Program-made: the position numbers and the translations under genes
DNA from: Gemmobacter denitrificans
GTDB taxonomy: Bacteria > Pseudomonadota > Alphaproteobacteria > Rhodobacterales > Rhodobacteraceae
NCBI RefSeq assembly: GCF_036964905.1
Contig: NZ_JBALHR010000001.1
Coordinates: forward strand, 248,001 to 312,000
Direction: 5' to 3'
Length of the DNA: 64,000 bases
Notes under the pieces: model-generated
Told to the model about the DNA's origin: nothing
Database searches by the model: none
What the model saw: the letters and a program-made list of their open reading frames with translations, nothing else
Shown: in pieces, positions 8,214 to 16,580 of the stretch
Layout of the letters: each line of letters begins with the position of its first letter
Numbering within the stretch: the first letter of the stretch is position 1

Positions 8214-9086
8214 TCAGCCGCGGCTTCGGGCCGAGAAACGCGGCAGCATGGCCGAGAAATCCATGCCGCGTCCGCCTTCCTCGGTGACGAACCTGCGGTA
8301 CAGATCAGCGGCCAACTGGCCCATCGGCGTATCGGCATCGGCGGCGGTGGCGGCCTGCTGGCTCAGATCCAGATCCTTCAGCATCAGTTCGGCAGCAAAC
8401 CCTGGCTTGTAGCCATTATCGGCCGGGGATTTCGGTCCGACGCCGGGCGCGGGGCAATAGGCGTTCATCGTCCAGCTATAGCCCGACGAGGTGGACACGA
8501 CGTCAAACATCTTTTGCCGATCCAGACCCAGCTTGTCGGCCAGCGCGAAAGCCTCGCAGGTGGCGATCATGGTCACGCCCAGGATCATGTTGTTGCAGAT
8601 CTTGGCAGCCTGACCGGCGCCTGCCTCACCGCAATGCACGGCTTTCTGGCCCATGATGGCAAACAGCGGTTCCACCTTGGCGAAGCTGTCGGCAGGACCA
8701 CCGGCCATGAAGGTCAGCGTTCCTGCGGTGGCGCCACCCACCCCGCCGGAAACCGGCGCATCGAGCGCCCCCAAACCTGCCGCAATTGCCTGCGTCGCAA
8801 CGGCGCGGGCGCTTTCGACATCGACGGTGGAGCAATCGCAAAGCACGGAACCGGGATCCATGACGGGGATCACCTGGGCTGCGACGGTGCGCAGGATCGC
8901 GCCATTGGGCAGCATAGTGATCACCACTTCGGCGCCTTGCGCGGCCTCTGCCGCCGAGGCGGCGCGGCTCACGCCTTCGGGCATTGGCGCTGTCAGGTCG
9001 AAACCTGTGACCTGATGGCCGGCGCGGGCCAGATTGGCGGCCATGGGGCCGCCCATATTGCCAAGGCCGATGAAGGCGATGTTCAT
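8214..9086 (-). CDS. mmsB: 3-hydroxyisobutyrate dehydrogenase
   Basis: A 290-residue NAD-dependent beta-hydroxyacid dehydrogenase that oxidises 3-hydroxyisobutyrate to methylmalonate semialdehyde in valine breakdown. The N-terminal Rossmann motif FIGLGNMGGPMAANLARAGH is followed by the substrate motif DAPVSGGVGGATAGTLTFMAGG near residue 120 and the catalytic-lysine helix GAGQAAKICNNMILG near residue 170. It is the last gene of the cluster and starts four bases after the hydrolase gene, so the two are surely on one transcript. The context with HIBCH, acyl-CoA dehydrogenase and mmsA settles the substrate among this broad family. Confidence 0.92.
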   Translation of the reverse strand: MNIAFIGLGNMGGPMAANLARAGHQVTGFDLTAPMPEGVSRAASAAEAAQGAEVVITMLPNGAILRTVAAQVIPVMDPGSVLCDCSTVDVESARAVATQAIAAGLGALDAPVSGGVGGATAGTLTFMAGGPADSFAKVEPLFAIMGQKAVHCGEAGAGQAAKICNNMILGVTMIATCEAFALADKLGLDRQKMFDVVSTSSGYSWTMNAYCPAPGVGPKSPADNGYKPGFAAELMLKDLDLSQQAATAADADTPMGQLAADLYRRFVTEEGGRGMDFSAMLPRFSARSRG

Positions 9087-9090
9087 GGGG

Positions 9091-10128
9091 TTACTCCTCG
9101 AAGGTCAGGGTTTCAGGGCCAAGCGGCGCGAGAAGGGCGGCCAGTTCGGCATCGGTCACATCTTCGGCCCGCGCATGGCGCCAGCGCGGCTTGCGATCCT
9201 TGTCGATGATCATGGCGCGGATGCCTTCCAGAAAATCGGTGTCGGTCTGGGCGCGATGGGTTACGCGGTATTCCAGTTCCAGCGCGGATTTCAGGGCAGG
9301 ATCGGGGCCAAGCGCCTGTTGCATCGCCAAGGCGGTCGCCACTGCCAAAGGCGCACCACGATCCAGAGCGGCCAAGGTGTCGCGGGCGAAATCGCTGTCC
9401 GCGGCGGAGAGCGAGGCCCGGATCAAGGGCAGGGTGGCTTGGCAAAAATGCCGATCCACCTGTGGCTGCAGCCCGGGTAGGCGAGCGGCAGGGGCCGGGC
9501 GCGCGGCCTGTGCGACGGCGCCCACATCGCCCGTGGCGCAAAGGGTGGCGATCAGGTCGGGCCAAGCAGCCATGGGCACAAAACTGTCGGCAAAGCCTGC
9601 AAAGATCGCGTCGCCTGGCCCCATGCGGGTGCCGGTCATGGCCAGATAGGCCCCCATCCGGCCCGGTGCCGCTGCCAGCAGGGCCGATCCGCCGACATCC
9701 GGCACAAGTCCGATGGCACATTCCGGCATGGCGACCTGCGCGCTTTCGCCCACGATGCGATGGCTGGCATGGCAGGCCACGCCCACACCACCCCCCATGC
9801 AAAAGCCCTGAATCAGCGTGACTATGGGCTTGGCATAGCCGCCGATCCGGGCATTCATCCGGTATTCATCGCGCCAGAACTGCTGACCATAAGCCACATT
9901 TCCGCGCGTGCCTTCGGCATAAAGCTCGGCAATATCGCCGCCCGCGCAAAAAGCGCGATCGCCTTCGGCATCAATCACCACCAGTTCCACGGCAGGATCG
10001 TCGGCCCATGCCCGCAGGGCGGAATCCAGGGCCTTGCACATCGCATAGCTGAGCGCATTGAGCGCCTGTGGCCGCGTGAAGGTTACCCGCCCGGCGCGGC
10101 CTTCCACCCGGATCGAAAGATCGGTCAT
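9091..10128 (-). CDS. 3-hydroxyisobutyryl-CoA hydrolase (HIBCH-like)
   Basis: A 345-residue crotonase-fold enzyme, longer than ordinary enoyl-CoA hydratases, as is typical of 3-hydroxyisobutyryl-CoA hydrolase. It has the oxyanion-hole motifs CAGGDI and GGGVGVACHASHRI, the catalytic block MPECAIGLVPDVGGS, and a C-terminal extension from about residue 270. It frees 3-hydroxyisobutyrate from CoA in valine degradation. The start overlaps the stop of the acyl-CoA dehydrogenase gene by four bases, and its end is four bases from mmsB. An enoyl-CoA hydratase role is the alternative, but the DVGGS motif and the operon favour the hydrolase. Confidence 0.88.
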   Translation of the reverse strand: MTDLSIRVEGRAGRVTFTRPQALNALSYAMCKALDSALRAWADDPAVELVVIDAEGDRAFCAGGDIAELYAEGTRGNVAYGQQFWRDEYRMNARIGGYAKPIVTLIQGFCMGGGVGVACHASHRIVGESAQVAMPECAIGLVPDVGGSALLAAAPGRMGAYLAMTGTRMGPGDAIFAGFADSFVPMAAWPDLIATLCATGDVGAVAQAARPAPAARLPGLQPQVDRHFCQATLPLIRASLSAADSDFARDTLAALDRGAPLAVATALAMQQALGPDPALKSALELEYRVTHRAQTDTDFLEGIRAMIIDKDRKPRWRHARAEDVTDAELAALLAPLGPETLTFEE

Positions 10129-11270
10129 GGCTTTCCTCCGATCAGGCCGCGCGCCACGATCAGGCGCATGATCTCGTTTGTGCCTTCCAGAATCTGGTGC
10201 ACCCGCAGATCGCGCACGATCTTCTCGATGCCGTAATCCGCCAGATAGCCATAGCCGCCATGCAATTGCAGGCAGTCATTGGCCACATCAAAGGCGGCGT
10301 CGGTCACCACCACCTTGGCCATGGCGCAGAATTTGGTGGCATCCGCCGCGCCCTGATCCAGCTTCCACGCCGCCTGCCGCAGGAAGGTGCGGGCCGATTG
10401 CAGCTTGATTTCCATATCCGCCAGCCGGAATTGCAGCGCCTGAAACTGATCCAGCCGCTGGCCGAAGGCGCGACGCTCGGCCATATAGGCCAGCGTCCGG
10501 TCCAGCGCTGCCTGCGCGCCGCCAAGGGCCGATGCCGCGATGTTCAGCCGCCCGCCATCCAGACCCGCCATGGCATAGGCAAAGCCCTTGCCCTCATCGC
10601 CGATCAGGTTGTCCGCCGGGATCAGGCAGTCATCCATCTGCACCTGCCGCGTGGGCTGTGCCCGCCAGCCCATCTTGTCCTCCAGCCCGCCGAAGGACAG
10701 GCCCGGGGCGCCATTTTCGACCATGAAGGCCGAAATGCCCTTTGGCCCGTCACCGCCGCTGCGCGCCATCACCAGATAGCAATCGGAATAGCCGCCACCC
10801 GAGATGAAGGCCTTTGTCCCGGTCAGTCGCCAGCCCTGATCGTCGCGCAGCGCACGGGTTTTCAGCGCCGCCGCATCCGACCCCGATCCGGGTTCGGTCA
10901 GGCAGTAAGACCAGAATGTCCGCAACGCGCAGAGATCGGGCAGGATGCGGGCCTTGATCTCGGCGCTGCCGAACTTGTCGATCATGCCGCCGCACATGTT
11001 GTGGATCGACAACAGCGATCCGACCGAAGGGCAGGCCATGGCCAGGGCTTCGAACACAAGCGTGGCATCCAGCCGGCTGAGGCCCGACCCGCCATATTCA
11101 TCCGAGACATAGACGCCGCCCAGACCCAGGTCTGCCGCCTTGTCCCACAGGCTGCGCGGGATGGAGCCTTCGCGTTCCCAATCCCGGGCATGGGGCGCGA
11201 TATGGTCCTGACCGAATCCATGGGCCATATCGAAGATCGCCTGTTGCTCTTCGGACAATGCGAAATCCAT
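10125..11270 (-). CDS. Isobutyryl-CoA dehydrogenase (acyl-CoA dehydrogenase family)
   Basis: A 381-residue FAD-dependent acyl-CoA dehydrogenase. The N-terminal helical domain starts FALSEEQQAIFDMAHGF. The middle domain has YCLTEPGSGSDAAALKT, and the C-terminal domain has QLHGGYGYLADYGIEKIVRD followed by QILEGTNEIMR, which places the catalytic Glu at the usual C-terminal position. It is translationally coupled to the HIBCH gene (4-base overlap) and shares the cluster with mmsA and mmsB, so isobutyryl-CoA to methacrylyl-CoA is the likely reaction. A palindrome-like TGAAC-N4-GTTTA lies 23 bases upstream of the start. Confidence 0.9.
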   Translation of the reverse strand: MDFALSEEQQAIFDMAHGFGQDHIAPHARDWEREGSIPRSLWDKAADLGLGGVYVSDEYGGSGLSRLDATLVFEALAMACPSVGSLLSIHNMCGGMIDKFGSAEIKARILPDLCALRTFWSYCLTEPGSGSDAAALKTRALRDDQGWRLTGTKAFISGGGYSDCYLVMARSGGDGPKGISAFMVENGAPGLSFGGLEDKMGWRAQPTRQVQMDDCLIPADNLIGDEGKGFAYAMAGLDGGRLNIAASALGGAQAALDRTLAYMAERRAFGQRLDQFQALQFRLADMEIKLQSARTFLRQAAWKLDQGAADATKFCAMAKVVVTDAAFDVANDCLQLHGGYGYLADYGIEKIVRDLRVHQILEGTNEIMRLIVARGLIGGKP

Positions 11271-11292
11271 CCCGAGCCTCCCCTGCTGGAAT

Positions 11293-11306
11293 TGAACGGT
11301 TGTTTA
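11293..11306 (-). promoter_or_regulatory. Operator-like repeat upstream of the acyl-CoA dehydrogenase gene
   Basis: TGAACGGTTGTTTA is a near-palindrome (TGAAC / GTTTA) inside a wider GAAC...GTTC repeat. It resembles TetR-family operators of acyl-CoA genes, but no regulator can be named. Confidence 0.3.
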
Positions 11307-11411
11307 GTTCTGGAATGTTGCGGAAATTTTGCAAGCGCCGCAAGGGCGGTTGGCCAAGTCTGGGGGCAGCCCCGGGCGGCCCGATGCCGCATCTGTGGCA
11401 TATCGGGTGGC

Positions 11412-11434
11412 AAAGGGGGCGCAGGGCCCCCCTT
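11412..11434 (-). terminator. Candidate terminator of mmsA
   Basis: An AAGGGGG / CCCCCTT stem starts 13 bases after the mmsA stop codon. The U-tract on the minus strand is short, so termination may be partial. If real, mmsA is a separate transcript from the three genes downstream. Confidence 0.45.
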
Positions 11435-11446
11435 GCACGTGTCAGA

Positions 11447-12946
11447 TCAATCCAGCGCCTTGAAGTTCAGCGCGGCACCTTCCTTGATGCCCGAGAACCA
11501 GCGTGCAGTTACGGTCTTGGTCTTGGTGTAGAAACGGAAGGCATCGGGGCCATACTGGTTCAGATCGCCGAAAGCCGATTTCTTCCAGCCGCCGAAGCTG
11601 TAGTAGGACAGCGGCACCGGGATCGGGAAGTTGATGCCCACCATGCCCACATTCACGCGGCTAGCGAAATCACGCGCGGTGTCGCCATCGGCGGTGAAGA
11701 TGGCCGTGCCATTGCCGTATTCATTGTCGATCACAAGGTTCAGCGCATCTTCATAGGTCTTGGCGCGAACGGTCGAAAGCACCGGGCCAAAGATCTCCTG
11801 CTTGTAGATGTCCATGTCGCGCGTCACGTTGTCAAACAGCGTGGGGCCGACAAAGAAGCCGTTGTCATAGCCCTGGATTTTCAGGCCGCGGCCATCGACC
11901 ACGATCTTTGCGCCCTGATCCACACCCGAGTTGATGAGGCCGAGGATGCGTTCCTGCGCCTGTTTGGTGATGACCGGCCCGAAATCCACATCATTGCCAG
12001 CGGTATAGGGGCCGACTTTCAGCTTTTCGATGCGGGGCACCAGTTTTTCGATCAGACGGTCGGCAGTTTCATCACCCACCGGCACCGCGACCGAAATCGC
12101 CATGCAGCGTTCGCCCGCCGCGCCAAAGCCCGCGCCGACCAGTGCATCGGCCGCCTTGTCCAGATCGGCATCGGGCATGATGAGCATGTGGTTCTTGGCC
12201 CCGCCAAAGCACTGCGCCCGTTTGCCATTGGTGGCCGCACGGCCATAGATGTATTGCGCGATCGGGGTGGACCCCACAAAGCCAACGGCCTGAATGGTCG
12301 GGTTGTCAAGGATGCCGTCCACGACCTCCTTGTCGCCATTCACCACTTGCAGCACGCCATCGGGCACGCCCGCCTCTTTCGCCAGCTCGGCCAGACGCAA
12401 CGAGGTGGACGGCACGCGTTCAGACGGCTTCAGGATCACCGCATTGCCGCAGGACAGGGCAGGCCCCATTTTCCACAGCGGGATCATGGCGGGGAAGTTG
12501 AACGGCGTGATGGCCGCCACCACGCCAAGCGCCTGCCGCATGGCGTAAAGGTCGATGCCGGGGCCAGCGCTGTCAGTGTATTCGCCCTTCAGCAAGGCGG
12601 GTGCGCCCATGCAGACCTCGATCACCTCCAGCCCGCGCTGCACATCGCCCTTGGCATCGGGAATGGTCTTGCCATGTTCGCGGGCCACCAGTTCGGCCAG
12701 TTCATCCATGTGCTGATTGATGAGATCGCCGAATTTCATCATGACCCGGGCGCGGCGCTGCGGGTTGGTGGCGGCCCAGGCGGGCTGGGCCTTTTCCGCC
12801 TCGGCGATGGCATGGGCCAGTTCGGCCCCGGTGGCCAGCGCCACACGGGCCTGAATTTCGCCCGTGGCGGGATTGTAGACATCGGCAAAGCGGCCGGACG
12901 TGCCTGCCACCATCTTGCCATTGATCCAGTGACCGATCTCTTGCAT
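11447..12946 (-). CDS. mmsA: Methylmalonate-semialdehyde dehydrogenase (CoA-acylating)
   Basis: A 499-residue aldehyde dehydrogenase that converts methylmalonate semialdehyde to propionyl-CoA, the last step of the valine branch. The catalytic Cys lies in GAAGERCMAIS, the form specific to this subfamily, and ITPFNFPAMIPLWKMGPAL and GGAKNHMLIMPDAD are further subfamily blocks. I chose MQEIGHW as the start because GGAGG lies seven bases upstream; an ATG five codons earlier overlaps that site. A divergent LysR-type gene begins about 100 bases away and is the probable regulator. The gene is separated from the rest of the cluster by 176 bases. Confidence 0.95.
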   Translation of the reverse strand: MQEIGHWINGKMVAGTSGRFADVYNPATGEIQARVALATGAELAHAIAEAEKAQPAWAATNPQRRARVMMKFGDLINQHMDELAELVAREHGKTIPDAKGDVQRGLEVIEVCMGAPALLKGEYTDSAGPGIDLYAMRQALGVVAAITPFNFPAMIPLWKMGPALSCGNAVILKPSERVPSTSLRLAELAKEAGVPDGVLQVVNGDKEVVDGILDNPTIQAVGFVGSTPIAQYIYGRAATNGKRAQCFGGAKNHMLIMPDADLDKAADALVGAGFGAAGERCMAISVAVPVGDETADRLIEKLVPRIEKLKVGPYTAGNDVDFGPVITKQAQERILGLINSGVDQGAKIVVDGRGLKIQGYDNGFFVGPTLFDNVTRDMDIYKQEIFGPVLSTVRAKTYEDALNLVIDNEYGNGTAIFTADGDTARDFASRVNVGMVGINFPIPVPLSYYSFGGWKKSAFGDLNQYGPDAFRFYTKTKTVTARWFSGIKEGAALNFKALD

Positions 12947-13043
12947 GGGATGCTCCTCCATCTTTTGCGGTCAGATTAGCCTTGCAAATTCGCCTGACAA
13001 AGCGGCAAGTTTCCAAAAGGGTTTTGCGTTTTTGGGGGTATGG

Positions 13044-13931
13044 GTGGACTGGGACGATTTGCGCCTGTTTCTGGCCGTCGCGCGGGCAGAAAGCCTGTCG
13101 GGCGCGGGCAAGGCCTTGCGGCTTGACCCCGCAACGCTGGGCCGCAGGATCGCCCGGCTGGAGGAAGGTCTGGGCGCGCGGCTCTTTCTGAAATCGCCAC
13201 AAGGCTATGCGTTGACCGAAGAGGGCGCGCGATTGCTGACCCATGCCGAACGGGCCGAACAGGCGGTGGCAGGTGCGGCAGAGGAATTGACCGGGGCGCA
13301 GGGCCTGACCGGGCAAATCCGCATCGGGGCCCCGGATGGTTGCGCCAATTATCTGCTGCCGCAGGTTCTGGCCACGATCTGCGATGCCAACCCGGGGCTG
13401 GAAGTGCAGATCGTGGCCTTGCCGCGGGTGTTCAACCTGTCAAAGCGCGAGGCCGATATGGCGATTGCGGTCAGCCGTCCGGCCACTGGACGGCTGACGG
13501 TGCAGAAGCTGGCGGATTACCGGCTCAGCCTTGCCGCTGCGCGGTCCTATCTGGATCGGGCACCGGTGCTGACGTCGCTACCCGATCTGGGGGCGCATCG
13601 GATGGTGGGCTATATCCCCGACATGATCTTTGACAAGGAGCTGGATTACCTCAGCTCTCTGGGCATTGACCGGGTGCCACTGGCGTCGAATTCCGTGTCG
13701 GTACAGCTGAACTGGTTGCGCCATGGCGCGGGCGTCGGGGTGGTTCATGATTTCGCCTTGCCCGCCGCCCCCGAGTTGGTGCGGATCATCCCCGATCAGG
13801 TCAGCCTGACCCGAAGCTTCTGGTTGATCCGCCATGCCGATGACGGACGTGCCGCGCGATTGAACCGGTTTGCCGATCTGCTGGCCCAGGGTGTGCGGAA
13901 AGAAGTGTTGCGCCTGGAAGCAATGGCTTGA
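13044..13931 (+). CDS. LysR-type transcriptional regulator
   Basis: A 295-residue LysR regulator starting at GTG 13044 (MDWDDLRLFLAVARAESL), with GGGGG just upstream; the open frame further upstream is leader. Residues 1-60 form the helix-turn-helix (ESLSGAGKALRLDPATLGRRIARLEE). The rest is an effector-binding domain beginning QIRIGAPDGCANYLLP. It is divergent from mmsA with about 97 bases between the starts. That spacer contains CTTG-N14-CAAAG (12981-13002), compatible with a LysR site. The arrangement suggests it controls valine catabolism, perhaps in response to a pathway intermediate; the ligand is not evident. Confidence 0.88.
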   Translation: MDWDDLRLFLAVARAESLSGAGKALRLDPATLGRRIARLEEGLGARLFLKSPQGYALTEEGARLLTHAERAEQAVAGAAEELTGAQGLTGQIRIGAPDGCANYLLPQVLATICDANPGLEVQIVALPRVFNLSKREADMAIAVSRPATGRLTVQKLADYRLSLAAARSYLDRAPVLTSLPDLGAHRMVGYIPDMIFDKELDYLSSLGIDRVPLASNSVSVQLNWLRHGAGVGVVHDFALPAAPELVRIIPDQVSLTRSFWLIRHADDGRAARLNRFADLLAQGVRKEVLRLEAMA

Positions 13932-13983
13932 CATAAAATTGCGCAGGCGCAAGGCTTTGGCAAAGTGAAGGCAGGAGGAAGCC

Positions 13984-14418
13984 ATGCTGGTATCGCAGAT
14001 TCTGAAATCGAAACCCGGCGAGGGCGTGTTCACCGTCAAACCCGGCACAACAGTCGCCCAGGTGGCGGCGGTGCTGTCGGAACGGCGATTCGGCGCGGTG
14101 ATCGTCTCTGCTGACGGGAAGATCGCGCTTGGCATCGTCTCCGAGCGCGACATTGTCCGCGAATTGGGCAAACGCGGCTCGGTCTGCCTGTCGGAACCGG
14201 TCGATAACATCATGACCACCAAGCTTGTGACAGCGACGCGCGAGGAAAGCACGGATTCGGTGCTGCAAAAGATGACCGATGGCCGGTTCCGCCACATGCC
14301 AGTGGTGGAAGGTCAGGAAATGGTTGGCATCATTTCCATCGGGGATGTGGTGAAGGCCCGACTGATGGAACTGGCCGCAGAGAAGGATGCGCTGGAAGGC
14401 ATGATCAAGGGCTTCTGA
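13984..14418 (+). CDS. CBS-domain pair protein
   Basis: A 144-residue protein made of two CBS motifs: residues ~5-65 (VFTVKPGTTVAQVAAVLSE then GIVSERDIVRELG) and ~75-135 (TDSVLQKMTDGRFRHMPVVE then GIISIGDVVKARL). Such stand-alone pairs bind adenine nucleotides and may tune other proteins. It has an AGGAGG site six bases before the ATG. It sits between the LysR gene and coaD. A TTGCGC-AG-GCGCAA palindrome lies 31 bases upstream, next to a TTGACA element at 13928. No partner is evident. Confidence 0.88.
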   Translation: MLVSQILKSKPGEGVFTVKPGTTVAQVAAVLSERRFGAVIVSADGKIALGIVSERDIVRELGKRGSVCLSEPVDNIMTTKLVTATREESTDSVLQKMTDGRFRHMPVVEGQEMVGIISIGDVVKARLMELAAEKDALEGMIKGF

Positions 14419-14431
14419 TCCGATGCTGCGA

Positions 14432-14462
14432 CGCGGCGCTTTCGCCCTTGCAAAGCGCCGCG
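14432..14462 (+). terminator. Hairpin after the CBS gene
   Basis: An 11-base-pair stem (CGCGGCGCTTT / AAAGCGCCGCG) with a nine-base loop starts 14 bases after the CBS stop codon. It lacks a clean U-tract (CAATATTGTTG follows), so it is a weak or Rho-assisted terminator candidate. Confidence 0.45.
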
Positions 14463-14505
14463 CAATATTGTTGCGTGCACGCGGGACAGTCAGAGGGGGA
14501 CACCC

Positions 14506-15009
14506 ATGCGCATCGGCCTTTATCCGGGAACCTTCGATCCCATCACGCTGGGGCATGTCGATATTATCCAGCGCGCCATGCAACTGGTGGATCGGCTGGT
14601 GATCGGCGTAGCGATCAACCGTGACAAGGGTCCGCTCTTTTCGCTGGAAGAACGTGTCGCCATGGTCGAGGCCGAATGCAGTGCCATCGCCGCCCAGACC
14701 GGTGGCGAAATCGTCGTGCATCCGTTTGAAAACCTGCTGATTGATTGCGCCCGCGATGTGGGCGCCGGGGTCATCGTGCGCGGTCTGCGCGCCGTGGCCG
14801 ATTTCGAATATGAATTCCAGATGGTCGGGATGAACCGGGCCCTGGATGCCAGCATCGAGACCGTCTTCATGATGGCCGATGCCCGCCGTCAGGCCATCGC
14901 GTCGAAACTGGTGAAGGAAATTGCCCGGCTGGGCGGCGACGTGTCGAAATTCGTCACGCCGCCGGTGCAGGCCGCGCTGGTGGCGCGGCTGGGATCGCGT
15001 CAGGGCTGA
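14506..15009 (+). CDS. coaD: Pantetheine-phosphate adenylyltransferase
   Basis: CoaD, 167 residues, joins ATP and 4'-phosphopantetheine to give dephospho-CoA, the fourth step of CoA synthesis. The N-terminal GLYPGTFDPITLGHVDII contains the nucleotidyltransferase TxGH motif, and GLRAVADFEYEFQMVGMNR is the family substrate-binding block. Length is normal for the family. The start has a GAGGGGG site eight bases upstream. It is convergent with the small gene at 15013. Confidence 0.95.
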   Translation: MRIGLYPGTFDPITLGHVDIIQRAMQLVDRLVIGVAINRDKGPLFSLEERVAMVEAECSAIAAQTGGEIVVHPFENLLIDCARDVGAGVIVRGLRAVADFEYEFQMVGMNRALDASIETVFMMADARRQAIASKLVKEIARLGGDVSKFVTPPVQAALVARLGSRQG

Positions 15010-15012
15010 GCT

Positions 15013-15177
15013 TTAGCGGCCATAAACCGATTCATGGGCGATGCGATGGGCGTCGCCCGGATAGATGTTCAGATCCAGAGCCACATCCAGCGGCATCCGC
15101 GCGATTTCATCGCGGGTTCTGGCATAGCGGGCGTGCTTTTCGGCCGCCGATTTCAAACGCTCGATCAGTTGGGTCAT
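15013..15177 (-). CDS. Small DUF1127-like protein
   Basis: A 54-residue basic protein, MTQLIERLKSAAEKHARYAR at its start and ending in LNIYPGDAHRIAHESVYGR. The pattern of a helical N-terminus, EIARMPLDVALDLNIYP and a final VYG is one I recall from short conserved Rhodobacteraceae proteins related to DUF1127, which have been linked to RNA turnover and stress. AAGGACAAG lies upstream of the chosen ATG. It begins three bases from the coaD stop on the opposite strand. A CceR-like half-symmetric site (15254-15267) lies 77 bases before its start. Confidence 0.7.
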   Translation of the reverse strand: MTQLIERLKSAAEKHARYARTRDEIARMPLDVALDLNIYPGDAHRIAHESVYGR

Positions 15178-15253
15178 TTTTCTTGTCCTTTCCACAATTC
15201 CGTGGCGTCCATGGCGGGCCGGATGCCTGCCATGCTGCCAAGATGGGCGGGAA

Positions 15254-15267
15254 TGGTGGCGCTAACA
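15254..15267. promoter_or_regulatory. CceR-like palindrome upstream of the DUF1127-like gene
   Basis: TGGTGGCGCTAACA matches the ideal palindrome TGTTAGCGCTAACA at 12 of 14 positions. It shares the GGCGCTAACA half with the site before the first gap gene. Assignment to a LacI-family regulator is inference. Confidence 0.4.
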
Positions 15268-15322
15268 AGGGGACATGCTGCAATGCGGCATTGCGCGGGG
15301 CGCATGGCAACCGTCAAGCAAA

Positions 15323-15344
15323 AAGGGCACCCGAAGGTGCCCTT
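15323..15344 (-). terminator. Rho-independent terminator of the first gap gene
   Basis: AAGGGCACC pairs perfectly with GGTGCCCTT around a CGAA (minus strand TTCG) tetraloop. On the minus strand the stem is followed by a run of T. It lies 21 bases after the gap stop codon. Confidence 0.88.
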
Positions 15345-15364
15345 GTGCCGTAAAATCAAGATGT

Positions 15365-16366
15365 TCAGATCAACTTGCCCATGGCAACCGCCGTATCTGC
15401 CATGCGGTTCGAGAAGCCCCATTCATTATCATACCAGGATAGGACCGACACGAAGGTGCCGTCCATCACCTTGGTTTGATCCATATGGAAAACCGAGGAA
15501 TGGGGGTCGTGGTTGAAGTCAACCGAGACATTCTTGAACTTCGTATAGCCGAGAATGCCTTTCAGCGGGCCATTGGCGGCGGCTTCGATCGCGGCGTTGA
15601 TCTCCTCCACGCTCGTCGCGCGCTTGGCGAGGAATTTCAGATCCACGACCGAAACATTCGGGGTCGGCACGCGAATGGCGAAGCCGTCCAGCTTGCCCTT
15701 CAGTTCGGGCAGAACCAGACCCACGGCCTTGGCGGCCCCGGTAGATGTGGGGATCATCGACAGCGCGGCCGCGCGGCCACGATAAAGATCCTTGTGCATC
15801 GTATCCAGCGTCGGCTGATCACCGGTGTAGGAATGGATGGTGGTCATCATCCCCTTTTCGATGCCAATCACGTCGTTCAGCACCTTGGCCACGGGCGACA
15901 GGCAGTTGGTGGTGCATGAGGCATTTGAAACGACCAGATCGGCGCTGGTCAGCGTGTCATGGTTCACACCGTAAACGATGGTCTTGTCGGCGCCATCACC
16001 GGGGGCCGAAATCAGCACCCGCTTGGCGCCGTTTTCCAGATGCGCGAGGCATTTTTCCTTGCTGGTGAAAATGCCGGTGCATTCCATCACCACATCGACA
16101 TCCGACCAGGGCAGATCGGCGGGGTTGCGCAAGGCAGTGACACGCATCGGGCCACGGCCCACATTGATCCAGTCTTCGCCGGTGGTGACTTCAACCGGGA
16201 AACGGCCATGCACGCTGTCAAAACGCAGCAGATGGGCATTGGTTTCCACCGGACCCAGATCGTTGATCGCCACCACCTCGATATCGGTGCGGCCCGATTC
16301 GATGATGCCGCGCAGCACGTTGCGTCCGATCCGGCCAAAGCCGTTGATTGCCACTTTCACCGTCAT
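15365..16366 (-). CDS. gap: Glyceraldehyde-3-phosphate dehydrogenase (first copy)
   Basis: A 333-residue phosphorylating GAPDH, which interconverts glyceraldehyde-3-phosphate and 1,3-bisphosphoglycerate in glycolysis and gluconeogenesis. It has the Rossmann start INGFGRIGRNVLR, the catalytic block SNASCTTNCLSP (active Cys ~152) and the C-terminal SWYDNEWGFSNRM. Asp in INDLGPVE is consistent with NAD preference. The gene is a single unit with its own terminator, and a TGGTAGCGCTAACA palindrome lies 62 bases upstream. A second gap gene lies 2.7 kb away on the same strand. Which copy is glycolytic cannot be decided from sequence alone. Confidence 0.95.
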   Translation of the reverse strand: MTVKVAINGFGRIGRNVLRGIIESGRTDIEVVAINDLGPVETNAHLLRFDSVHGRFPVEVTTGEDWINVGRGPMRVTALRNPADLPWSDVDVVMECTGIFTSKEKCLAHLENGAKRVLISAPGDGADKTIVYGVNHDTLTSADLVVSNASCTTNCLSPVAKVLNDVIGIEKGMMTTIHSYTGDQPTLDTMHKDLYRGRAAALSMIPTSTGAAKAVGLVLPELKGKLDGFAIRVPTPNVSVVDLKFLAKRATSVEEINAAIEAAANGPLKGILGYTKFKNVSVDFNHDPHSSVFHMDQTKVMDGTFVSVLSWYDNEWGFSNRMADTAVAMGKLI

Positions 16367-16427
16367 GCGTCTCTCCTGATGACATGGGCAGCCATGCCGG
16401 GGGCAGGGCCGCGAATCTGCGGGCCAA

Positions 16428-16441
16428 TGGTAGCGCTAACA
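16428..16441. promoter_or_regulatory. CceR-like palindrome upstream of the first gap gene
   Basis: TGGTAGCGCTAACA differs from a perfect 14-base palindrome (TGTTAGCGCTAACA) at one position. It has the central CG step typical of LacI-family operators. It lies 62 bases before the gap start and 140 bases before the divergent LysM gene. The family and position fit CceR, the central-carbon regulator described in Rhodobacter sphaeroides. Confidence 0.6.
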
Positions 16442-16580
16442 TGACGCGAATCGCAAAAAACGCAACCGGAACTTTCACCGCTGGCAGGAAAACCGGGGCC
16501 AATGCTGCACTTGTCAGGCGACTTGACCCAAGGGGCAGAATACGGGAATTTACCAACAACTAAATCTGGGGGTATCTATC

